Assembly: GCA_947628025.1 (NCBI GenBank)
Contig: CANQYH010000108.1
Location: forward strand, 1-9,291
Length of the DNA: 9,291 nt
Reading direction: 5' to 3'
From: an uncultured Lachnospiraceae bacterium
GTDB taxonomy: Bacteria; Bacillota; Clostridia; Lachnospirales; Lachnospiraceae
Positions 1 to 9,203 of this stretch are shown here, piece after piece. The notes under the pieces are model-generated. The model saw nothing but the letters and a program-made list of their open reading frames with translations, searched no databases and had not been told where the DNA came from. Within the stretch, counting starts at the first letter, position 1; each line of letters begins with the position of its first letter. The translations under genes and the position numbers were made by a program.

Positions 1-1
1 C

Positions 2-664
2 GACTGTATGATGAACCTGCCGCTGCTTTACTGGGCCAGCGAGGAGACAGGGGATCCCCGGTTCCGTCAGACGGCGGAGCTGCACGCCGCTACGGCCATG
101 AACAGCTTTGTCCGCGGCGACGGCTCGGTCAACCATATTGTAGAATTCGATATAGAGAACGGCGGCGTGGTGCGCAGCTACGGCGGCCAGGGGTACGGAG
201 AGGGTTCCTCTTGGACCCGCGGACAGGCCTGGGGGCTATATGGCTTTACGCTCAGCTATCTGCATACGGAGAATCCCGCTTACCTGGATACGGCGGAGCG
301 GATCGCCAACTATTTCATCGCGAACATCCCTGAGAACGGGCTGATCCCGGTGGATTTCCGGCAGCCGGAGGACGTGGCCTGGGAGGATTCCACGGCGGCC
401 GCGATCGCCGCGTGCGGCCTGATCGAGCTGGCGAAGCTTCGCGAGGGACGGCAGGGACGGGTCTATCTGGACGCGGCGCTTCGGATGCTGCGGGCGCTGG
501 AGAAAAACAGCTGCAACTGGAATACGGAGGAGGACCCGCTGTTAGTGAAATGCACGGCGGCTTATCACGATGAGAAGCACGAGTTCCCGATCATATACGG
601 GGATTATTTCTTCCTGGAAGCGCTTCTGAAGCTGACCGGGAACGAGACGCTGTTTATCTGGTAG
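2..664 (+). CDS. Unsaturated glucuronyl hydrolase (GH88), C-terminal part, 5' end outside window
   Basis: GH88 enzymes hydrate the 4,5-unsaturated uronic acid that polysaccharide lyases leave at the non-reducing end of oligosaccharides, releasing it from the chain; they are usually cytoplasmic. The frame is open from base 2, so the 5' end lies outside the window. The first visible residues, DCMMNLPLL, match the segment carrying the catalytic aspartate (Asp149 in the Bacillus GL1 enzyme). The His in SVNHIVEFD, the WTRGQAWGLYGF block at about 212-247 and the DSTAAAIAACGL helix are also typical of the alpha/alpha6 barrel. The end GDYFFLEALLKL is a normal family C-terminus, so the 3' end looks complete and about 40% of the protein is missing upstream. 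GH105 is less likely because the WTRGQAW block is GH88-like. The exact substrate cannot be told. An SGNH hydrolase follows 140 bases downstream. Confidence 0.9.
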   Translation, partial: DCMMNLPLLYWASEETGDPRFRQTAELHAATAMNSFVRGDGSVNHIVEFDIENGGVVRSYGGQGYGEGSSWTRGQAWGLYGFTLSYLHTENPAYLDTAERIANYFIANIPENGLIPVDFRQPEDVAWEDSTAAAIAACGLIELAKLREGRQGRVYLDAALRMLRALEKNSCNWNTEEDPLLVKCTAAYHDEKHEFPIIYGDYFFLEALLKLTGNETLFIW

Positions 665-804
665 AGGAAAGCCGGCGTCCCGGCGGAAGACGGCGAGGTA
701 TGGCGGGATCCGGCGGCCGGGGCGCGGTTGGGTCTATACGATTAAATAAATTTGTCTGGAATTTGAAAAATACAGAGATCTGAGAAAGGAACGGAGGTAT
801 TATT

Positions 805-1464
805 ATGGAACTGAAAGGAAAAAAGATCGTCTTTCTGGGCGACAGTATCACGGAGGGTCACGGTACCTCGTCGGTGGAGCACACATTCTGGAATGAACTG
901 GCGCGGCGCACCGGGGCGGAATGTTACGGCTACGGGATCGGCGGCACCCGCATCGCGAAGCAGATCGGCGCGCCGTCCCCCAATCCGCGGCATGATCTGT
1001 ATTTTGGGTCCCGCGTGGAAGAGATGCGCCCGGACGCGGATGTAGTCGTGGTGTTCGGCGGCACCAACGATTTCGGCCACGGGGACGCGCCGCTGGGAGA
1101 TATGGAGGACCGGGACGAGGATACGTTTTACGGGGCGTTCCATGTGCTGCTGACGAAGCTGATCGAAAAGTACCCGGAGGCCCAGATTGTGGTCATGACG
1201 CCGCTCCACCGCGTAAGCGAGGCGGACACGAAGCGTTCCGAACGGGGGATCCGGCGCGTGGGCAGCCTGGAGACCTATGTGGACGCGATCCGGCAGGTGG
1301 CCGCGTTTTACGGCGTGCCGGTACTGGATCTGTTTAGGACCAGCGGGATCCAGCCGCGGGTGCCGGTGCTGCGGGAAAAATATATGCCGGACGGGCTGCA
1401 TCCCAACGACGCCGGGCATGTGAGGATCGCGGAGAAGCTGATCGGATTTCTGGGAACGCTTTAA
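805..1464 (+). CDS. SGNH/GDSL-family hydrolase (esterase or deacetylase)
   Basis: This is a 219-residue serine esterase of the SGNH fold, complete and of usual length for a single-domain member. Block I is GDSIT at residues 12-16, with Ser14 as the expected nucleophile. Block II is probably GIGGT (44-48), with a Gly for the oxyanion hole. Block III is GGTND (85-89), with Asn88. Block V is DGLHPN (196-201), with Asp196 and His199 completing the triad. No signal peptide is visible, so it is probably cytoplasmic. The start is set by GGAGG at 793-797, eight bases before ATG. It follows the GH88 gene on the same strand, which suggests removal of acetyl or other acyl groups from the same oligosaccharides; that is inference. 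Many SGNH proteins have other ester substrates. No convincing terminator separates the two genes and no clear promoter was found in the gap. Confidence 0.88.
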   Translation: MELKGKKIVFLGDSITEGHGTSSVEHTFWNELARRTGAECYGYGIGGTRIAKQIGAPSPNPRHDLYFGSRVEEMRPDADVVVVFGGTNDFGHGDAPLGDMEDRDEDTFYGAFHVLLTKLIEKYPEAQIVVMTPLHRVSEADTKRSERGIRRVGSLETYVDAIRQVAAFYGVPVLDLFRTSGIQPRVPVLREKYMPDGLHPNDAGHVRIAEKLIGFLGTL

Positions 1465-1542
1465 ACGGGACGAGCGGAAACAGGAAGGTTCCGGCAGCCG
1501 GCAAAAGCCGCTGACAGGTCTTCATAAAAAATTCATATTTAT

Positions 1543-1569
1543 TTAGCACTCGACCCTTGACAGTGCTAA
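1543..1569. promoter_or_regulatory. CIRCE operator (HrcA binding site)
   Basis: The left arm TTAGCACTC (1543-1551) and right arm CAGTGCTAA (1561-1569) are separated by nine bases. The CIRCE consensus is TTAGCACTC, nine bases, GAGTGCTAA, so only the first base of the right arm deviates. CIRCE is the operator of the heat-shock repressor HrcA, and its place just upstream of groES is the expected one. hrcA itself is not in this window. Confidence 0.96.
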
Positions 1570-1585
1570 CAAATAGTGGTATAAC
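1557..1585 (+). promoter_or_regulatory. Sigma-A promoter of groESL
   Basis: The -35 TTGACA (1557-1562) and -10 TATAAC (1580-1585) are separated by exactly 17 bases, placing the start of transcription near 1592. The -35 hexamer lies across the CIRCE spacer and the first two bases of its right arm, so HrcA bound there should block RNA polymerase. The AT-rich run at about 1521-1545 could act as an UP element. A weaker alternative is CTGACA (1511-1516), 17 bases, CATATT (1534-1539), which would put CIRCE at the transcription start. Confidence 0.85.
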
Positions 1586-1636
1586 ATATCATGGATTTGG
1601 AAAGAAAACCAATTTTTCATCAAGGAGGAAATAGAT

Positions 1637-1921
1637 ATGAAGCTGACACCATTATTTGACAGAGTCGTGCTGAAGCAGCTGGTCGCCGAAGAGACCACCA
1701 AGTCCGGCATCGTGCTTCCGGGACAGGCGAAAGAGAAACCGCAGCAGGCGGAGGTCGTAGCGGTAGGTCCGGGCGGCGTCGTGGACGGCAAGGAAGTCAC
1801 CATGCAGGTAAAGGTTGGAGATAAGGTGATTTACTCCAAGTATTCCGGCACGGATGTGGAAGTAGATGACGAAAAATTTGTGGTTGTAAAGCAGAACGAT
1901 ATCCTGGCTGTCATCGAGTAA
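1637..1921 (+). CDS. groES: Co-chaperonin GroES (Hsp10)
   Basis: This 94-residue protein forms the heptameric lid that caps the GroEL ring and closes the folding chamber in the cytoplasm. It opens with MKLTPLFDRVVLK, the family's N-terminal strand. The mobile loop spans roughly residues 17-34 and carries the GroEL-contacting tripeptide Ile25-Val26-Leu27. The roof region around VGPGGVVDGK and the C-terminal segment YSGTDVEVDDEKFVVVKQNDILAVIE are canonical. The length is normal. The start is fixed by AAGGAGG at 1622-1628, eight bases before ATG. It is the first gene of the operon, 36 bases before groEL, under the CIRCE-overlapped promoter, so heat-shock induction through HrcA is expected. Confidence 0.98.
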   Translation: MKLTPLFDRVVLKQLVAEETTKSGIVLPGQAKEKPQQAEVVAVGPGGVVDGKEVTMQVKVGDKVIYSKYSGTDVEVDDEKFVVVKQNDILAVIE

Positions 1922-3577
<1,656 letters not shown>

Positions 3578-3656
3578 GCGGCAGACGGAACGTTTTAAAG
3601 GACGGCGGACGGCAAAATAAGCCCGCAGTCTGACGGTTCTTCCTAAGAGAGGATTT

Positions 3657-3703
3657 GCGGAGGAGATTGCCATGCTTGCATGCGCGATGTCCTCCGCGTT
3701 TTT
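3657..3703 (+). terminator. Intrinsic terminator of groESL
   Basis: GCGGAGGA (3657-3664) pairs perfectly with TCCTCCGC (3690-3697). Inside, after a G-G mismatch, 3666-3670 pairs with 3684-3688 (one G-U), and after a one-base bulge 3671-3674 pairs with 3679-3682 around a CTTG loop. A run of five T follows at 3699-3703. The long stem and T-run make this a convincing Rho-independent terminator. Confidence 0.92.
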
Positions 3704-3744
3704 ATATCTTAATTTATCTTTTATGAAAGGAAGTGGAGAAGGTT

Positions 3745-4239
3745 ATGAATGATGCTTATGTGGAGTGGCTGGTGAAGAGGAAGACTCCCGCCTGGACGTT
3801 TTTGGTGAAAGCGCTGCTGATCCTTGTATGTGTGATCAGTTTTCCGCTGTCCATGACGATACCCTTTGGTTTCCTGCTGCCGGTGGCGGCGCTGGTGGCG
3901 ACGTATTTCATATTCCCGATGTTCAGCGTGGAGTATGAGTACCTGGTGGTGAACGATCAGCTGAGCGTGGACCGTATCATGGGGCAGGTACGGCGCAAGA
4001 AAGTCTGGGAGGCGACGCTGGATCAGATCGAGATCATGGCGCCCCTGGACTCGTATCTTTTAAAAGACGCGGAGAAAAAGGATATGAAAGTCCTGGATTT
4101 TTCTTCCCATATGGCGGGCGCGAAAGTCTACGGCATCATCGCTCTGACAGCGACCGGTTCCGCGAAAGTATTGTTTGAGCCCAACGAAAAGATCCTCAAG
4201 CATCTGTGGTCGAGAGCGCCGCGCAAGGTGGTCCAGTAA
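3745..4239 (+). CDS. Small two-helix membrane protein of unknown function (possibly DUF6106-like)
   Basis: This 164-residue protein has a short charged N-terminus, two predicted membrane helices (about 17-36 and 40-60) joined by a tight Pro-containing turn, and a soluble C-terminal domain of about 100 residues. The segment YEYLVVNDQLSVDRI...RRKKVWEATLDQIEIM reads like the beta strands of a bacterial PH-like domain, but that is only an impression. The ATG at 3745 is preferred because GGAG (3735-3738) lies six bases upstream. A GTG at 3733 in the same frame would add four residues, but its only purine-rich stretch is almost adjacent to it. I believe proteins of this type, perhaps DUF6106, recur between groEL and guaB in Lachnospiraceae, but I cannot confirm this here. 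The upstream groESL terminator and the guaB promoter just downstream suggest its own transcript, though no clear promoter is visible. Function unknown. Confidence 0.8.
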   Translation: MNDAYVEWLVKRKTPAWTFLVKALLILVCVISFPLSMTIPFGFLLPVAALVATYFIFPMFSVEYEYLVVNDQLSVDRIMGQVRRKKVWEATLDQIEIMAPLDSYLLKDAEKKDMKVLDFSSHMAGAKVYGIIALTATGSAKVLFEPNEKILKHLWSRAPRKVVQ

Positions 4240-4242
4240 CGC

Positions 4243-5773
<1,531 letters not shown>

Positions 5774-5774
5774 A

Positions 5775-5833
5775 ACCGCGCGTATATTCTGCGGCGGCAG
5801 TTTAAAAAGAATGGGCATGACAGTATGCGCGGT
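5775..5833 (+). other. Inverted repeat between guaB and the isomerase-like gene
   Basis: ACCGCGCGTA (5775-5784) can pair with TATGCGCGGT (5824-5833): seven perfect GC-rich pairs, one G-U and two A-T pairs, closing a 39-base loop. The loop holds a smaller CTGC-GGCG-GCAG hairpin (5789-5800) followed by TTTAAAAAG. The right arm ends three bases before the ribosome binding site of the next gene. It is not a standard terminator because no T-run follows the outer stem. A leader structure or a binding site is possible, and chance is not excluded. Confidence 0.4.
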
Positions 5834-5853
5834 ATCAGGAGGGAGGCGGCAGT

Positions 5854-6693
5854 ATGAACTATGGTATGAGGTGCCACGATATCAGCGGCAGCGGCACCGT
5901 AGAAGAGGTGCTGGACCGCGTGGTCGAGAATGGGATCCTGCAGATCCAGCTGGCGATGGGGATATCGCTTTCGGAGTACGATTTCAGCGGCGGTCATTAT
6001 TCTCCGGGATTGGCCCACAGGATCCGGCGCGAGCTGGACAAAAGAGGAATCCACGTGGCGGTTCTGGGCTGCTACATCAATCCGACGGATCCGGACGAGG
6101 CCCGGAGGCAGGCGGCGGTCAATAAATTTATCGAGCACCTGAAGTTCGCGAAGATCCTGGGTGCGGACATGGTAGGCACGGAGACAGGGCGTTTTGACTC
6201 GCAGATGAGGATCACCCCTTATACGTATACGGAGGGCTGCTACCAGACGCTCCTCAAGAGCATGAGGCAGATCGTTTCGGCTGCGGAAAAGCTAGGAGCG
6301 ACCGTAGGCGTGGAGAGCGTCCACAGCCATACGCTGTATTGTCCGGAGATGATGCGCCGTTTCCTGGAGGATATCGATTCGCCGAATGTGGAGGTGATCC
6401 TCGATCCGGTCAACCTGCTTTGCGCGGAAAATGTGGCCGTGCAGGACGAGGTCGTAGAGAAAGCGTTCCGGCTCTACGGCGACAAGATCTCGGTGTTCCA
6501 TGTGAAAGATTTCGTGATGGACGGAGAAACCGTGAAGCCGGCCGGGATCGGCGAAGGGCAGTTCCATTTTGAGCCGTTTTTAAGGCTGGTGAAGTCCCAG
6601 AAGCCTTACGCGGCCATGCTTTTGGAGGAATCCAATCCGCGGCGCTGCCATGAGGACGTACGGTTCCTGCAGCAGATCTATGAAAGGGTATGA
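5854..6693 (+). CDS. Sugar phosphate isomerase/epimerase-like TIM-barrel protein
   Basis: This 279-residue protein belongs to the xylose isomerase-like TIM-barrel (AP endonuclease 2) superfamily, whose members isomerise or epimerise sugars and related compounds with a bound divalent metal. The expected ligands are visible at the ends of strands: Glu154 in VGVESVHSH, Asp184 in VILDPVN, His216 in SVFHVKD and Glu258 in MLLEESNP. The spacing fits the family and no ligand is missing. GIGEGQFHFEPFL (231-243) is also characteristic. The start is supported by AGGAGG/GGGAGG at 5837-5846. It lies 80 bases after guaB on the same strand with no convincing terminator between, so read-through from guaB is possible. 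The substrate cannot be told from sequence; no kinase, dehydrogenase or transporter beside it gives a clue. Confidence 0.88.
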   Translation: MNYGMRCHDISGSGTVEEVLDRVVENGILQIQLAMGISLSEYDFSGGHYSPGLAHRIRRELDKRGIHVAVLGCYINPTDPDEARRQAAVNKFIEHLKFAKILGADMVGTETGRFDSQMRITPYTYTEGCYQTLLKSMRQIVSAAEKLGATVGVESVHSHTLYCPEMMRRFLEDIDSPNVEVILDPVNLLCAENVAVQDEVVEKAFRLYGDKISVFHVKDFVMDGETVKPAGIGEGQFHFEPFLRLVKSQKPYAAMLLEESNPRRCHEDVRFLQQIYERV

Positions 6694-6743
6694 TGTGGTG
6701 AATGGTCTGCGGGCCGCAGGAGCGAAGCAAAAGGAGGATTGTC

Positions 6744-8132
6744 ATGAAACGGAATATGACGGACCGGCAGCGGGAGATACGGGACTGGACTTTCTGCATC
6801 CTGCTGCTGCTGACCGCATTCTCCTGGTTTCATTGGCGCACCAGAGGACTGTCGGGAGATACGGCAGTCTTTTTGGATTATCTGGAACGGATGACGATAC
6901 CGGAGCTTTTGAAAGACCGTATGGCGAACGTGACGACCCGCGTGATCCTGGAGGCCGTTCTGTTTGTATTTCTGTCGCTTCCCGACTGGTGTTTCTGGAT
7001 TGCGAATACGGGAATGATCGTACTAAGCACCGGCTTTTTGGGGTATTATGCCGCGGCTATGGGAGGGCGGTGTTTCGGAAAGGACCGGTCGCTCTGGCCG
7101 ATGACTCTTGCGGCGTTTTTGTTTCTTTTATATCCGTTTGAAAACCTGGCGGTCGCCGGCATACCGGGAACCAGTATCAACTACATCTGGTCCGGGGCGA
7201 TGGGGATGCTCTCTTTTTGGCCGTTCGCTACGGCGCTCTCGGGGAAAGACCGGCCGGCCTGGTGGCAGTGGGCGGGCGCGTTGCTGTGCGGAGCGGTCGC
7301 TGGGAATATGGAGCAGGCCGCTGTGTTTTTGTTTCTGCTGGAAACGGCGGGCCTGATTCTGCTGCTGCGATGGAAACGGAACCGGCCGATGGCGTGGATC
7401 CTGTGGATCGAGACGATCGTGTCCCTGGGGTTTCATCTGACAGGCGGCAATCAGAACCGGATGCACAACAGCATCGCCGCTTACTGGCCGGAGTTTGCGG
7501 ATCTCTCTTTGATCCAAAAGGGATGGAACGGCTACGCGGCGGCGGTCAACGGCCTGTTGTCGACGCCGGATCTGATCTTTTTGGCCTTTGCGCTGCTTTT
7601 GGCAATGATCGCGGTCACCGCGCCTCAGAAACGGCGGCTTTGGTACCCGGCCGGTCTCATTCCGCTGTTATATGAGGGATTGGTGATCGGCTTTAAGGTT
7701 CTGACGGTCCTGACCGGCCGGGATTTCTTGCGGTGGCTGAACGGAGTGGAGGATCTGAGCACCGGCGCGCCGGCCTGTCCCGCCGGACTGTGGCTGCCCA
7801 TTCTTCTCCAGACGGCCGTGCTGATCTCTGCGATTTGGTTCCTTTTCTTGATAGAACAGCCGCTGTTCTGGAAACTGACGGAGACGGGGATCCTGGCCGC
7901 CGGTTTTGCGACCCGGGCCATGATGGGATTTTCCCCGACCCTGTACGAATCGCATATGCGGACGGCGCATTATTTCTATCTGGCTATACTTGCGGTGACG
8001 CTGATGCTTTCCTATGAACTTGGCCGGCGTTCGGAGCGCCGCTATCGTCTGTATGGAATGTTGATCGCCGTTATGGGGATCTTAAATCTGATCCGAATGA
8101 CGTTTAAGATAGAGGCGCTGATCTTTCGCTGA
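6744..8132 (+). CDS. Polytopic membrane protein, DUF6056-like
   Basis: This 462-residue protein is almost entirely hydrophobic, with about 11-13 predicted membrane helices (for example about 15-30, 68-105, 118-138, 175-205, 276-294, 348-372, 408-426 and 434-452). Recognisable blocks are GTSINYIW (142-149), GNMEQAAVF (187-195) and GFSPTLYESHMRT (395-407). These resemble the large membrane proteins called DUF6056 and related surface-polysaccharide membrane proteins; this is motif recollection, not a search. Such proteins often sit in glycan assembly loci, but no biochemical role is assigned. The ATG at 6744 is chosen because AAGGAGG (6731-6737) lies six bases upstream. An earlier in-frame ATG at 6702 would add 14 residues and has no such site. 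The acyltransferase gene starts 22 bases after the stop, so the two are probably cotranscribed. Confidence 0.78.
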   Translation: MKRNMTDRQREIRDWTFCILLLLTAFSWFHWRTRGLSGDTAVFLDYLERMTIPELLKDRMANVTTRVILEAVLFVFLSLPDWCFWIANTGMIVLSTGFLGYYAAAMGGRCFGKDRSLWPMTLAAFLFLLYPFENLAVAGIPGTSINYIWSGAMGMLSFWPFATALSGKDRPAWWQWAGALLCGAVAGNMEQAAVFLFLLETAGLILLLRWKRNRPMAWILWIETIVSLGFHLTGGNQNRMHNSIAAYWPEFADLSLIQKGWNGYAAAVNGLLSTPDLIFLAFALLLAMIAVTAPQKRRLWYPAGLIPLLYEGLVIGFKVLTVLTGRDFLRWLNGVEDLSTGAPACPAGLWLPILLQTAVLISAIWFLFLIEQPLFWKLTETGILAAGFATRAMMGFSPTLYESHMRTAHYFYLAILAVTLMLSYELGRRSERRYRLYGMLIAVMGILNLIRMTFKIEALIFR

Positions 8133-8154
8133 AATCTTGAAAATGGAGAGTGGA

Positions 8155-9180
8155 ATGAAAGAGAATAGGTTCCGTAAGAAAATAGGATGGTTTCAGTTCG
8201 TCTGCTGTCTGCTGGTCATATGGAACCATTCGGGGAATCTGGAAGCGCCCGCGGATTTGACGGGCCAGGCCGGACTGCCCTGGCGGATCGAGTATGAGAT
8301 CATGCCGGCGATCGTCCGCATCAGTATTCCCTGTTTTCTTATGCTCTCCGGATATCTGTTCTACCGCGGTTTTGACCTGCGGCAGCTTAAACCGAAATGG
8401 AAGCGCCGCGTAAAGAGCCTTTTGGTCCCGTATCTGCTTTGGAATATTCTGTACTATCTGGGTTATCTGATCGGAAGCTGGATCCCCGGACTTTCGCAGA
8501 TCGTCAACCGGTATCATCTGACGCCGGCGGCGGGGGATTTTCTGGAATCGGCGCTGTTCTATAAGTCGAATCCGCCGTTCTGGTTTATGTTCCAGCTGAT
8601 CCTGCTTACGCTTTTGGCGCCGGCCCTGTATCTGGTGCTGGAGAAAGTGTGGAGCGGCGTCCTGTGGCTGGCGATGCTTTTGATCGCGCTTTTTACGGGG
8701 GAAGCGCTCCCGTTTCTGAACCTGGACGCGCTGCTGTACTACAGTATCGCGGCGTTTGCGGCCCTCCATGGGCGGGAGCTTGCCGAGGCGGTCTGGAACC
8801 GGAAAAGATGCTTTACAGGAGCCATTTTGATCGCAGCCGGGCTGGTCTGCGGTTATTTCTATTATCGGAACGCGGTCGTCATTGAGATCGTAATCGGTCA
8901 GTGTCTGGTCCCTCTGGGTCTTTGGCTGATCGTCGATGAGGAGCGCCTGCCCCGCCGGCCGCGCTGGATGGGATGTACCTTTTTTATCTATGCGTTCCAT
9001 ATCGTGCCGGTGCGCCTGATCAATAAGCTGGCTGTCGCTTTGATGCCGGAACGGTCGGCGTTCCTGCTCATGATCTATGCGTTCCTGCCGGCAATGGCCG
9101 TTTTTGTCTGCTGGCAGACGGCAAAGCGCATGAAGCGATGGACGCCGGGGCTGTGGGATGTGCTGGCCGGAGGCAGGTGA
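8155..9180 (+). CDS. Acyltransferase-3 family membrane protein (putative O-acyltransferase)
   Basis: Acyltransferase-3 proteins transfer acetyl or other acyl groups across the membrane onto glycans, peptidoglycan or lipids. This 341-residue protein has about ten predicted membrane helices. Family marks are the N-terminal helix ending VIWNHSGN with His25, IPCFLMLSGYLFYR (58-71), PFWFMFQLILLTLLAP (141-156) and FFIYAFHIVPV (276-286). The usual Arg ten residues before the His appears to be Gln14. The ATG at 8155 is chosen for GGAG (8145-8148) six bases upstream. In-frame ATG 8143 and TTG 8137 lack a ribosome binding site. It is the second gene of a pair with the DUF6056-like protein, suggesting acylation of a surface glycan. 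The last six codons lie in the left arm of a terminator. Acceptor and acyl group are unknown. Confidence 0.88.
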   Translation: MKENRFRKKIGWFQFVCCLLVIWNHSGNLEAPADLTGQAGLPWRIEYEIMPAIVRISIPCFLMLSGYLFYRGFDLRQLKPKWKRRVKSLLVPYLLWNILYYLGYLIGSWIPGLSQIVNRYHLTPAAGDFLESALFYKSNPPFWFMFQLILLTLLAPALYLVLEKVWSGVLWLAMLLIALFTGEALPFLNLDALLYYSIAAFAALHGRELAEAVWNRKRCFTGAILIAAGLVCGYFYYRNAVVIEIVIGQCLVPLGLWLIVDEERLPRRPRWMGCTFFIYAFHIVPVRLINKLAVALMPERSAFLLMIYAFLPAMAVFVCWQTAKRMKRWTPGLWDVLAGGR

Positions 9181-9203
9181 GACCTGTCCGGTCAGCTTTT
9201 TTT
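9162..9203 (+). terminator. Intrinsic terminator overlapping the end of the acyltransferase gene
   Basis: GCTGGCCGG (9162-9170) pairs with CCGGTCAGC (9188-9196) with one G-U. A9171 can pair with T9187, GG 9172-9173 bulges, and CAGGT (9174-9178) pairs with ACCTG (9182-9186) around a GAG loop. Seven T follow at 9197-9203. The stop codon TGA of the acyltransferase sits at the loop, so the terminator's left arm is coding. Confidence 0.9.

Noticed and set aside
671..684. GCCGG-CGTC-CCGGC hairpin after the GH88 gene
   Set aside because: It has only five pairs and no T-run; it probably reflects GC-rich sequence.
742..1419. 225-codon minus-strand frame opposite the SGNH hydrolase
   Set aside because: It is a shadow of the SGNH gene, which has complete catalytic blocks and a good ribosome binding site.
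1496..1512. Small hairpin (CGGC-AAAA-GCCG with one bulge and two more pairs) after the SGNH gene as a terminator
   Set aside because: The stem is short and no T-run follows, so it is not a credible intrinsic terminator.
1597..1617. Four-pair hairpin TTGG/CCAA followed by TTTTT in the groES leader as an attenuator
   Set aside because: The stem is too weak to terminate transcription and the gene is expected to be highly expressed.
3600..3613. Tandem GGACGGC repeat in the groEL 3' UTR
   Set aside because: There are only two copies of seven bases, too short to call a functional repeat, and chance is likely in GC-rich DNA.
6707..6719. CTGCG-GGC-CGCAG hairpin upstream of the DUF6056-like gene
   Set aside because: It is a five-pair stem without a T-run that leaves the ribosome binding site free; no function can be supported.
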